Positions 53,800 through 61,844 of a stretch of DNA of 64,000 nt are shown here, piece by piece. The stretch is from Eubacteriales bacterium (lineage in GTDB: Bacteria > Bacillota > Clostridia > Christensenellales > CAG-138). Made by a program: the position numbers and the translations under genes. How positions within the stretch are numbered: position 1 is the first letter of the stretch; each line of letters starts with the position of its first letter. Location of the stretch: positions 17,819-81,818 of the forward strand of contig JAJFTI010000016.1 of NCBI GenBank assembly GCA_021373115.1, written 5' to 3'. The notes under the pieces are model-generated. The model saw nothing but the letters and a program-made list of their open reading frames with translations, had not been told where the DNA came from and did not search any database.

Positions 53800-54714
53800 A
53801 TGAATGAACTCTCGGCTTTTGAAATGCTGGAAACGGCCATCAAGGATATTCAGAGCCATTTCGATACGAGTTGGCTTTTTATCGATGCGCCCTGGAATAC
53901 GCGTTCTTATGATCTCATCGAATCCATTCCGGCAGCGAGGAAAAATGCTCCATATAGCGAACTGCAGCGGCATTCGCACTGGGAGATGTCCGTTCTACTA
54001 TCGGGGGAGAATGCACTTCGTGTTGATGAAAAGGTATTTCCTTTACATAAACGTGAGGTAGCGATTATACCGCCGGGCACCCTTCATCAAGACCTTCCCT
54101 ATGCTGATAAAGAAAGCCTGACTCTTTGGATTGTACTTGAGCCTGGAAATGTAAGTCTGCACTTTGCCGGTATCGATCTATCCGGAGCCTTTTTTGCGGT
54201 CGGCCATGTATGGCCCGATTTTGATATTTCTTATTCAAACCATCACTTGCAGGCAATCCAAAACGAACTATACAGCGGTGTCGATTCGTGGTCGGAATTA
54301 ATTGTAAAAGCAGAAGTGCTTGCAATGCTTGTGATGACACTCAAGTATATGATGCCGGACAATTTAATACCAAATTATTGTAATTGGCAAGAGAAATTGG
54401 TTGGGATGATCACAAAGCATATTGAAAACAGCAATGGTGAGAAGTTGGTTTTAGGTGATATTGCTCAACATTTTGGCTTGAGCGTGAATTACATGAGCAC
54501 GATATTTAAAACAAAAACCGGTAAGACGATTGCTACGTATGCGCAGGAGCATCGAATTTATGTAGCGAAGGAAATGCTTTACAATACCGCATTCAGCATA
54601 AAAGAAATTGCGAATACGTTGGGATATTACGATCAGTACCATTTTTCAAAAGGATTTAAAAAGAGCGTCGGTGTCTCTCCAAAGGCGTTTCGGGAAAAAG
54701 GTAGGTTCATTTAG
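53800..54714 (+). CDS. AraC family transcriptional regulator with cupin sensor domain
   Basis: A 304-residue regulator. Residues about 45-130 form an AraC-type cupin (HSHWEMSVLLSGENALRVDE, VAIIPPGTLHQDLPY), which binds the sugar signal; residues about 205-300 hold two helix-turn-helix motifs (LGDIAQHFGLSVNYMSTIFK and SIKEIANTLGYYDQYHFSKGF). AAAGGGA lies upstream of the ATG. It probably activates the preceding CUT1 operon and the downstream DegT/GH4/Gfo genes when the glycoside is present. Confidence 0.92.
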   Translation: MNELSAFEMLETAIKDIQSHFDTSWLFIDAPWNTRSYDLIESIPAARKNAPYSELQRHSHWEMSVLLSGENALRVDEKVFPLHKREVAIIPPGTLHQDLPYADKESLTLWIVLEPGNVSLHFAGIDLSGAFFAVGHVWPDFDISYSNHHLQAIQNELYSGVDSWSELIVKAEVLAMLVMTLKYMMPDNLIPNYCNWQEKLVGMITKHIENSNGEKLVLGDIAQHFGLSVNYMSTIFKTKTGKTIATYAQEHRIYVAKEMLYNTAFSIKEIANTLGYYDQYHFSKGFKKSVGVSPKAFREKGRFI

Positions 54715-54789
54715 ATCAATACTATCAGTCTACTGATGTATTACAGCTGTTATTTAATGAATCTTACATTTATTGAAGAGGCTGTTCCA

Positions 54790-54819
54790 TTGTGGAGTTG
54801 TCGATGCTGTTGTTATGAT
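54790..54819 (+). promoter_or_regulatory. Probable promoter of the DegT-GH4-Gfo/Idh operon
   Basis: TTGTGG (54790-54795), 18-bp spacer, TATGAT (54814-54819), about 50 bp before the DegT ATG. Confidence 0.45.
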
Positions 54820-54872
54820 AAAAGCATAAAAAACAATCGTGTGAATTATTGGTTGTTTTCGGAGGATAATTT

Positions 54873-56147
54873 ATGAAGAAACTTGCAGCATTAGGTGGAA
54901 AAATTACTGGAACTTTAAACACACCAAGTTGGCCGATCTTTGATCAACGCGATATCGACTACGTAGGCGAAGCGGTTAAAAGCGGCATATGGGCGTTTCG
55001 CGGGCCTATCGAAAAAGAATTCGAAGAGAAATGGGCGGTTTATTCAGGCGCGAAGTACGGGATTGCTTGTACGAATGGAACGCACGCGATTCGGATGGCG
55101 TTGGAAGCGCTGGGGATTGGACCAGGTGACGAAGTCATCGTACCGGCGCTTACATGGCAGGCGACGGCGGCATCCGTTCTGGACGTGAATGCAATTCCCA
55201 TTTTAGTGGATATTGATCCAACGACTTATACGATTGATCCGAAAATGGTTGAAAAGGCAATAACGCCTCGCACAAAATGTATTATTCCGGTACACCTGTA
55301 TTGCAGACTTGCGGATATGGACGCAATCATGTCGATCGCAAAAAAATATAATCTTTATGTTGTGGAAGACTGTTCTCATTCGCACGGATCCAAATGGCGT
55401 GGTAAGGGCGTTGGTACGATCGGCGATATCGGCGCGTTCAGCTTGCAGGCGTCCAAACTGCTGAATACTGGCGATGGCGGCATTCTGAGCACAAATTGCG
55501 AACGCTACCGTGACCTGCTGCAATCCCTGAAAATCTGCGGGCGTCCCAGCTACGAAGGGGCACCTTCCATTCAAAGCGGGAATTTCAGGATGACGGATCT
55601 GCAAGCCGCTCTCGGCGTAACACAATTGGAGAAACTGCCCGAACAGAATGATCATCGGCTTAAGAACATGCTGCGGTTGGAACAAGCGCTGGCAGGTTTG
55701 GATTGCATCGAAATACTGCGTAAACCCGAAGGGATAACGTATCAGGCAGCATATAATTATTCATTCAAATATATCAGCGAAAAAGCACACGGGATTGAGC
55801 GGGATGTTTTTCTGCGGGCATTACGCGCCGAGCTCGGTCAGTCCGATGAAAAGAACATGTTCTATAGGACATATATTCCACTTACGGATAGCCCGCTCTA
55901 CCGGCCTTTTAGCAAGCATACCCACAAGATTTCAGACGAGTATTGCAAGGCAATCGATCCCGCGCGCTTCCATACTCCCGAAGCGAACAAGGCGTATTAC
56001 AAGGAAGGCGTAAACTTCATTCACTACGTTCTTCTCGGGCCGGCGTCGGATATGGACATCCTGTCCGACGCAATCATCAAGGTATGTACCCATCTTGATG
56101 AGCTGAAAGAAGTATCTGCGGCAGCCGGGCTTGGCAAAGAAGGCTGA
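54873..56147 (+). CDS. DegT/DnrJ/EryC1/StrS family aminotransferase
   Basis: A 424-residue PLP sugar aminotransferase, or a near relative. Seen: ACTNGTHAIRMALEALGIGPGDEVIVPALTW region split over the cofactor pocket, DIDPTTYTIDP, VVEDCSHSHGS (Asp for the pyridine nitrogen) and the PLP Lys in SLQASKLLNTGDGG (near residue 202). Family members aminate a keto group of a sugar or cyclitol (NtdA for 3-keto-glucose-6-P, StsC and BtrS for inosose); in catabolism the reverse reaction is possible. CGGAGG precedes the ATG. Together with a Gfo/Idh enzyme downstream it recalls the NtdA/NtdC pair. Confidence 0.9.
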   Translation: MKKLAALGGKITGTLNTPSWPIFDQRDIDYVGEAVKSGIWAFRGPIEKEFEEKWAVYSGAKYGIACTNGTHAIRMALEALGIGPGDEVIVPALTWQATAASVLDVNAIPILVDIDPTTYTIDPKMVEKAITPRTKCIIPVHLYCRLADMDAIMSIAKKYNLYVVEDCSHSHGSKWRGKGVGTIGDIGAFSLQASKLLNTGDGGILSTNCERYRDLLQSLKICGRPSYEGAPSIQSGNFRMTDLQAALGVTQLEKLPEQNDHRLKNMLRLEQALAGLDCIEILRKPEGITYQAAYNYSFKYISEKAHGIERDVFLRALRAELGQSDEKNMFYRTYIPLTDSPLYRPFSKHTHKISDEYCKAIDPARFHTPEANKAYYKEGVNFIHYVLLGPASDMDILSDAIIKVCTHLDELKEVSAAAGLGKEG

Positions 56148-56159
56148 GAGAACGGATCG

Positions 56160-56197
56160 GCAGTCGCGGGGGTGCATAGACGAGCCCCCGCGACTGC
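56160..56197 (+). other. Perfect 13-bp GC-rich stem-loop between DegT and GH4 genes
   Basis: GCAGTCGCGGGGG pairs with CCCCCGCGACTGC around a 12-nt loop. No T run, so it is an mRNA processing or stabilising element, not a clear terminator. Confidence 0.8.
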
Positions 56198-56252
56198 TCG
56201 GCTGGAATCGAAATGATGAACGCTCAGCGTATTGATCACAAGGAGATAAAAC

Positions 56253-57623
56253 ATGAAACCGATTATTGTTCTGTTGGGAGCGGGAAGCGCTTCGTTCACA
56301 ATTTCAATAACGAAAGACCTGATCTTGAGTGATGGACTGAAAGAATGCACATTCCGTTTAATGGATATTGACCCTTCCAGGCTGGAAGAGGGAAGGAGCG
56401 CGGCGGAAAGCTACATTCAGTCAACGAAGTCGCGTATCACGATTGAAACATACATAGATCGTCGGGAAGCGCTCAAAGGTGCGGATTATGTGATCTGCGC
56501 GGTGAAAATCGGCGGTTATGGCCCGCTTGAAGCGGAACGGAAGATTGCAGAAGAGCACGGCTATTATCGTGGGATTGGAGACCGCGTTTCATGTTATTTC
56601 GGCGGGATTGGCGCATACTGGCAGATTCGGTTTTTCGAAGATGTTGCAAAAGACATGGAAGACGTCTGCCCCAATGCCCTGTTGGTTCAAACCGCTAATC
56701 CCGTGTTTGATGGAACCAATTATCTGACTCGCTATCGCAATATTCGTGCGGTAGGAGTTTGTCACGGACATTTTGAAGCGTTTAAAATTGCGGATATCCT
56801 TGGGCTGGAGCGGGACAAGGTTACGGTTGAAGTAGTAGGTTTTAACCACCACGTGTATTTGACGGATTTCAGATATAAAGGAATGGATGCATACCCGCTG
56901 ATTGACAAGTGGATTGCGGAAAAAAGCGAGGATTATTGGAAGGGAGTAGAATACAATACGCCCGGACCACTCAAGTTCGCTCCGGATTCCCTGTCGCCTG
57001 GTACGATTGACGCATATAAATACTATGGATTGCTGCCGATTGGCGACGCAATTCGAAGCGCGTCTCCCTGGTGGCACCATACGGATTTTCAAACGAAGGA
57101 AAGATGGTACGGGATCAATGGCGGGTTTGATTCCGAGATCTGCTGGGCGGAGTATTTGAGGCAAAAGGACGTCCACCATAAAAAAATCCATGATACGCTC
57201 GCGATGGGAAAATCGATTACCGAGGCTTACCCGCTCGAGCTGAGCGGGGAACAGCATATTCCATTAATCAACGCCATGGTAACGGACCAGTACCAGCACT
57301 TTACTTTGAATATACCAAATAACGGCTGCGTGCCGGGCATCCCGGATGACGTGATGGTAGAGATACCAACGCAAGTGAGCGGTTGTGGAATTCGAGGGAT
57401 TCGGGTACGTCCGTTGCCAAGGCGGCTGATGGATAATGTGATCTATCCGCGAATTCGTACTTTGGATAATTTACACGATGCGTATCGCTATGGCGATCGA
57501 TCACTGCTGGTACTTGAACTGATGCAGGACCATCGCACGCGTTCGCTGGAGCAGGCGGAAACACTGATTGATACTCTGCTTGCGCAACCGTGGAATTCGG
57601 ATGCGGAAAAACATTATCGTTGA
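56253..57623 (+). CDS. Glycoside hydrolase family 4 (NAD+/metal-dependent glycosidase)
   Basis: A 456-residue GH4 enzyme. NAD motif VLLGAGSASFT at the N-terminus; metal Cys170 and His171 in VGVCHGHFEAF (most members have CHS); NPVFDGTNYLTRY and VGFNHHVYLTDF with the second metal His. GH4 enzymes cleave glycosides by transient oxidation at C3, with NAD+ and Mn2+, and so accept both alpha and beta bonds and unusual sugars. Cytosolic. AAGGAG precedes the ATG. It is the likely hydrolase for the ligand of the CUT1 importer upstream. Specificity (galactoside, glucoside, glucuronide) cannot be read with confidence. Confidence 0.92.
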   Translation: MKPIIVLLGAGSASFTISITKDLILSDGLKECTFRLMDIDPSRLEEGRSAAESYIQSTKSRITIETYIDRREALKGADYVICAVKIGGYGPLEAERKIAEEHGYYRGIGDRVSCYFGGIGAYWQIRFFEDVAKDMEDVCPNALLVQTANPVFDGTNYLTRYRNIRAVGVCHGHFEAFKIADILGLERDKVTVEVVGFNHHVYLTDFRYKGMDAYPLIDKWIAEKSEDYWKGVEYNTPGPLKFAPDSLSPGTIDAYKYYGLLPIGDAIRSASPWWHHTDFQTKERWYGINGGFDSEICWAEYLRQKDVHHKKIHDTLAMGKSITEAYPLELSGEQHIPLINAMVTDQYQHFTLNIPNNGCVPGIPDDVMVEIPTQVSGCGIRGIRVRPLPRRLMDNVIYPRIRTLDNLHDAYRYGDRSLLVLELMQDHRTRSLEQAETLIDTLLAQPWNSDAEKHYR

Positions 57624-57642
57624 GTAAACGGGAGAAGCAACC

Positions 57643-58716
57643 ATGGACATTTGCGTAGGGATGATTGGCTGCGGCGGGATTGCGACCGCAAAACATATGC
57701 CCGGCCTAGTCAAAGCCGGCGCGAAAATCACCGCGCTTTATGACGTGAATCAAAAGAGCGCGCAGGATGCCGCTCAAAAATTTGGTACGGACGCGGTCGT
57801 TTATGAAACGGTGGATGCGTTACTAGCCAATAAAGAAATCACGGCCGTACATATCTGCACACCGAACAAAACGCATGCCGACTTAGCTGTGCGCGCGATG
57901 CAGGCAGGGAAGCATGTCATGTGTGAAAAGCCCATGGCGATGAACGCGATTGAAGCAGCGCGTATGCTTGAAGTTAGCCGGAATACCAATAGAAAGCTCA
58001 CGATTGGTTACCAAGGCAGGTTTCGTAAAGAAGTGCAGTTGCTGAAGGAAATGTGCATGAGCGATCAACTTGGGGAGATTTATTTCGCTCGAGCACACGC
58101 ACTGCGCCGCAGAGGCGTTCCAACGTGGGGCGTCTATCAAGACAGTTCGCTGCAGGGAGGCGGATGCTTAATTGATATCGGGACGCATGCGTTGGATCTC
58201 GTTTTGTGGCTGATGGATAATTACGAACCCGAATACGTTATTGGCAATACATACCGCAAGATTATTGACCGGCCGACGGATGCTAATGTTTGGGGAACAT
58301 GGAATTCCGCTCTGCTCAACGTAGAGGATTCGGCGTTTGCGATGTTGCGCATGAAGAACGGCGCAACGGTCGAGCTGGAGTGCAGCTGGGCAATTAACTG
58401 CCGTAATGCGGTTGAAAGCAATGTTACGCTGGCTGGAACGAAAGCCGGAGCAGATACGATTAAAGGATTGAAAATCAACGGAGCGTCTGGCGGAAGCTTG
58501 TATATTAACGATATCGATACGAATAATAAATCCGGGACGAGCTTTGATGTTGTTAATATAGACGATCCTGGAAGCAAGGAGATTGCAGTCTGGGTCGATG
58601 CAATCAAGAATGATCGGCCGCCGCTTGTTTTGCCGGAGCAGGCGTTGATGGTTGCTCGTATTATTGATGGAATATACGAATCGTCAAAAACCGGCAGACC
58701 GGTGAATTTCGATTAA
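57643..58716 (+). CDS. Gfo/Idh/MocA family oxidoreductase
   Basis: A 357-residue NAD(P)-dependent oxidoreductase. Rossmann motif MIGCGGIATAKHMPG, signature GKHVMCEKPMAMN with catalytic Lys, and GGGCLIDIGTHALDLVLWLM with Asp and His. Third family member in the window, 20 nt after the GH4 gene and in the same operon. Working next to a C3-oxidising glycosidase and a DegT aminotransferase, it might oxidise or reduce C3 of a free or phosphorylated hexose, like NtdC (inference). Confidence 0.93.
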   Translation: MDICVGMIGCGGIATAKHMPGLVKAGAKITALYDVNQKSAQDAAQKFGTDAVVYETVDALLANKEITAVHICTPNKTHADLAVRAMQAGKHVMCEKPMAMNAIEAARMLEVSRNTNRKLTIGYQGRFRKEVQLLKEMCMSDQLGEIYFARAHALRRRGVPTWGVYQDSSLQGGGCLIDIGTHALDLVLWLMDNYEPEYVIGNTYRKIIDRPTDANVWGTWNSALLNVEDSAFAMLRMKNGATVELECSWAINCRNAVESNVTLAGTKAGADTIKGLKINGASGGSLYINDIDTNNKSGTSFDVVNIDDPGSKEIAVWVDAIKNDRPPLVLPEQALMVARIIDGIYESSKTGRPVNFD

Positions 58717-58793
58717 ACGACGCACTCTAAACCTCCAATATTACTCCCCGTTTCTGGGGATGGTTGGATTGTCAACAGTAAGTCGGACAGATT

Positions 58794-59618
58794 TTATAAA
58801 GTAAGGGATCTCTTAAACTCTGCTGGTGACAAGTATCCTAGTGTTCCGTGTAAACGGATGTTGTTGAACCAGTGAACATAATCCAGCAACTCCAGTTGGA
58901 GTTGATCTAGCGTTTCAAAGCGGCGCGAGTAAACGAATTCTGCCTTGATCATTTTGAAGGTTGATTCAGCTACAGCATTGTCGTATGGACAGCCTTTCAT
59001 GCTCAACGAACGGTTGATCTGGAAACTGCCGAGCAATTCGTCGATCAGCATATTATCGAACTCGCTGCCCCGGTCCGTGTGAAACATTTGGATATCGAAC
59101 AGATTCCCCTTCACCGTTGAAAACGCCTTGTGTACCAGCTCGGCGTTTTTATTTGCGCCGGCACTTTGACCAATAATCTCCCGGGCTCCAAGGTCAAGCA
59201 GGATGCAGATATATGCCCATCTTGTTCCAACACGGACATAGGTCAAATCGCTCACGACGCAGGCTCCAGGAGCCTGATTGTTAAAATCTCTGGCCAGAAG
59301 ATTGGGAATAGCAGCCTCGTTACTCTTTGATGAATGTACACGGTATTTCTTACAAGTATAGGCCGAAACCAGGCCACGTCTCGCCATGATTCGTCCGATG
59401 CGGCGACGTGAAACCGTCCAGCCTTTCCGGAATAACACACGCTTCAGCTTTCGCTGATCGTAGACGCGACGATTCTCGTCGTATGCCGTTTGAACCGCTT
59501 CTTCCAATGGGCTTTCATCTCGAGGATCATGGCATTCGTAATAATAGGTGCTCCGTGCAATGCCTAGACCTCTGCACAGCGCTGATATTGAGTACTTGCG
59601 GGCATTAGCTTTGATCAC
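58794..59618 (-). CDS. IS3-family transposase OrfB
   Basis: A 274-residue DDE transposase: HTH region ARKYSISALCRGLGIARSTYYY, first Asp in CVVSDLTYVRVG, second in FHTDRGSEFDN, Glu in NAVAESTFKMIKAE, and the C-terminal YVHWFNNIRLHGTLGYLSPAEF. GTG at 59618 could start it alone, but the frame is open upstream and a -1 shift near the orfA stop (around ACGAAAG) would give a fused OrfAB. Appears intact. Confidence 0.92.
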   Translation of the reverse strand: MIKANARKYSISALCRGLGIARSTYYYECHDPRDESPLEEAVQTAYDENRRVYDQRKLKRVLFRKGWTVSRRRIGRIMARRGLVSAYTCKKYRVHSSKSNEAAIPNLLARDFNNQAPGACVVSDLTYVRVGTRWAYICILLDLGAREIIGQSAGANKNAELVHKAFSTVKGNLFDIQMFHTDRGSEFDNMLIDELLGSFQINRSLSMKGCPYDNAVAESTFKMIKAEFVYSRRFETLDQLQLELLDYVHWFNNIRLHGTLGYLSPAEFKRSLTL

Positions 59619-59620
59619 AA

Positions 59621-59908
59621 TTACTTTCGTGCGAATATCAGCGCCGCTTGCTTTAAAACATCATTCTCCATTTGCAGCTGCTGATTATCCTTACGAAGCT
59701 TGATCAATTCTTGCTCTTCGATCGTGCGATTGTCTTTCTCCCGGCTGGAGCCTGTGGCGTTGATCCGTTTCACCCATTTTTCAAAAGCTGAGGCTGTCAA
59801 ATCATACTCACGGATGATTTCGCTTCTGGGTTTGCCGTGGTTGAGCAGTTCAACCAATTGCTTCTTTTGCTCTTCACTAAACGTTCTTCTTGCTCGTTTT
59901 TCAGGCAT
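59621..59908 (-). CDS. IS3-family OrfA
   Basis: A 95-residue protein: helix-turn-helix (PRSEIIREYDLTASAFEKWVK) and a coiled coil (LIKLRKDNQQLQMENDVLKQ), ending IFARK. Binds the ends of the IS at 58770-59978. Its stop lies 2 nt from the GTG of orfB in a different frame. Confidence 0.92.
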   Translation of the reverse strand: MPEKRARRTFSEEQKKQLVELLNHGKPRSEIIREYDLTASAFEKWVKRINATGSSREKDNRTIEEQELIKLRKDNQQLQMENDVLKQAALIFARK

Positions 59909-59978
59909 GGTTTTTCCCTCTCTTTCATCTTCAAGAGAATACCACTACCTCATCTTTTCTGTACAGTTTAGTTAGCCA

Positions 59979-60974
59979 ATCCATTGTATCTTTGAACCTT
60001 TAATCAGACGACGACTTTTAGATTTCAAAACGAAGACATAACGCTCGATTTAATACGTAACTTTACCGTTGATTATAACAGAGGTTTATGAAAGACACAA
60101 TTTTGAACAGTCGGAAAACGGTATTGTCTGGGTAATTAAGGCTGGATTATTATTGGGTTTGTACATATGATCGGACTATATGAAACTCAAAGGCAAATAC
60201 ATAATTTGGCTGCCCATGATCGAGATGGGTTCAAGTTGTGTCCGCTCTCCGTTGGCACGTAGAGATAGCAACCGCAAGGCAACGATATCCCACAGTGCCT
60301 GAAATACCACAATAAACGTCACCGGAGAAGGACGGCAGGCATAGTCCCCCCAGTCAAGGCGATTTGGAGCAAGCCCTTGGCTACCAGGGGCCATCGCCTC
60401 TTCCAAATGCGCGCGAGAATAAAATGGGGCATAGGGAAAAACTCGACAAAAGGTCACTTCTCAACACGATCGTCCAAACTCGGAAAACCCGTATAAACAG
60501 GGCGTTTCTCCGAGCTTTGACGCATCAAAATTGAAGAAGAAAATCAAGAGTTTTTACGTGCTGCAACGCTTTTCAAAAACAGAAAAAATCGTGAAAATCG
60601 ACGAATATAATTGAGCCATAACTAGCTTCATCTAGCCATATCAAAGTCATGGTGAGTCAAATAGAGATAGGGTGTCTTTTGTTCTCATTACTCCGATTGT
60701 CAATATTTCAAATATCGTCAAGATTGCTCTTGGCGGCATCTGTGTTTTTAACAAATAAAAGCCAACGGATTCGCTATCGCTTCAGCTTGCGGCTTCGTGG
60801 GTTCTGAAAAGTAAGCCTGCTAATGACAGCCGATTCAATTTCATGCGATTTGAAAGTTGAAACTACAATAAATAGCTTGAGTGCATGGCCGTATATGGGT
60901 TTACTGAAAGTGTAATTTTTAAAATGGTAGTTAAAATGTATGTCTTGAAATGGAATGCATAGGTCTCAAACGCA
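59979..60974. other. Long gene-free interval with decayed sequence
   Basis: About 1 kb without a gene I can support. A minus-strand frame at 60176-60457 (93 codons) is open, but lacks a ribosome binding site and a recognisable product. The rest is AT-rich with many stops. Probably mobile-element debris. Confidence 0.4.
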
Positions 60975-61228
60975 TACCGACTACCAACGATTTTAACGCA
61001 AAGAAGATTTGCTCCTCTTCGTAACAAGTCATCTTCATTTTGCCAACACTTGACCTGTCCCCACAAACAGTAATCCACTCAAAAAACGCAAATCGACGTA
61101 TCTTGTTTTGCCTGCTTCAATAAAAGAGCGATCTGCTCCCTTGTGTGATGGCTCTTTCTCGTATTCTCGTTCAATTCTTTGTTTCACCTGATTATTTTCT
61201 TCTTTAGGAGGACTACTTTTTTAGGGAT
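60975..61228 (-). mobile_element. Two tandem, decayed IS3 OrfA N-terminal fragments
   Basis: Read on the minus strand from 61228: the IS end CCTAAAAAAGTAGTCC (compare 20326), then SHHTREQIALLLKQAKQDTS near 61160-61090; then, from an ATG at 61038, MKMTCYEEEQIFFALK. Both resemble the start of the OrfA at 20397 (MSKSNYMEEQIAFALKQAK) and both lose similarity after about 20-25 codons. Inactive. Confidence 0.6.
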
Positions 61229-61294
61229 CAAGTTACAAAGGGGTAAATTCGTTATTGTCCTGTGCCATTATCGTCACATGGCGGCAAAGATGAG

Positions 61295-61493
61295 CCAAGT
61301 GGGTTACAAAGTGGGTTTTGGGGAAAAGGAAAGAGCCGAAAACGCTAGCGTTTATCGGGTCTTCTTTTGGTGCGACCGGAGGGATTTGAACCCAAAAAAC
61401 CAGATTCGCGTACACGAATCGTTCGTGCGCGAGTGCGAAGAAAGCGCCTAGTTTAGCGCTTTTTTAGAGAGTGTGTTCATGTGCGCGAATTCG
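61295..61493 (+). repeat. tRNA-scar module 3, right partner of the repeats at 37.5 kb
   Basis: Same order as modules 1 and 2: the 29-bp integrase-end motif (61295-61323), hairpin AAAGAGCCGA with its partner and T run (61330-61368), tRNA 3'-end antisense (61368-61393, reading TGGTGCGACC to TTGAACCC), hairpin AAAGCGC / GCGCTTT with T run (61441-61465), and the tail CGCGAATTCGTAA ending at 61496 or so. The tRNA body is absent. Confidence 0.75.
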
Positions 61494-61513
61494 TAATTAT
61501 TGCCTTTTTACAC

Positions 61514-61541
61514 CCAAGTGGGTTACAAAGTGGGTTTTGGG
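61514..61541 (+). repeat. Extra copy of the integrase-end/att motif
   Basis: Repeats 61295-61322 base for base. It overlaps the last codons of the integrase remnant and therefore marks the element side of a recombination site. Confidence 0.75.
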
Positions 61542-61815
61542 ACGGCGGTAAATATCGCGTCAAACCGCTGCTCGACGTAGGCCGTGGCCTGCTCATCTTC
61601 GCCAGCAACGGCCTGCCCGTAGATACCCTCAGTGTCCATACTGGACGCGTGACCGACGCGGCGGCGCTTCAGCCCCTCCGGCATATTGTTGCTAATCGAT
61701 ACAAACGTATGCCGCCAACCGTATGGCGTGATGGCAGGCGTTATTTCGTTCTTCTTTCGGAACACCTCCCAGCTATGAGCAACGGCGTATTGCATCGCAA
61801 GGTCACCGTCAAATT
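61523..61815 (-). pseudogene. Tyrosine recombinase (phage/ICE integrase), C-terminal fragment
   Basis: About 97 residues of the catalytic domain end: the Arg-box partner TPYGWRHTFVSI (His-x-x-Arg type, HT), LKRRRVGHASSMDTEGIYGQ with His and the nucleophile Tyr. In-frame TAA just upstream of 61815 shows that the first three quarters of the gene are gone. An intact protein would catalyse integration at a tRNA 3' end, which fits the tRNA fragments beside it. Confidence 0.8.
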
Positions 61816-61844
61816 TAGGGAATATTTATTGCGAGTTGACGCCA

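Larger units (their letters stand above)
58770..59978 (-). mobile_element. Complete IS3-family insertion sequence, second type
   Basis: 1209 bp with imperfect inverted ends: TGTCAACAGTAAGTCGGACAGA on the plus strand at 58770, and TGGCTAACTAAACTGTACAG on the minus strand ending at 59978. Carries orfA and orfB. Ends are placed by matching the two repeats and may be off by one or two bases; no clear target duplication is seen. A decayed partial copy lies at 39696-39955. Confidence 0.85.

Noticed and set aside
58740..58762. Terminator after the last Gfo/Idh gene
   Set aside because: TCCCC-GTTTCT-GGGGA is a short stem with no T run; too weak to call.
60176..60457. 93-codon minus-strand frame as a gene
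   Set aside because: No ribosome binding site, no recognisable family and a setting full of IS debris; kept only as part of the gene-free interval.
61368..61393. Complete tRNA gene on the minus strand
   Set aside because: Only the T-loop, 3' half of the T-stem, acceptor 3' strand and CCA are present; the sequence 5' of it is a poly-T stretch and cannot form the rest of a tRNA.
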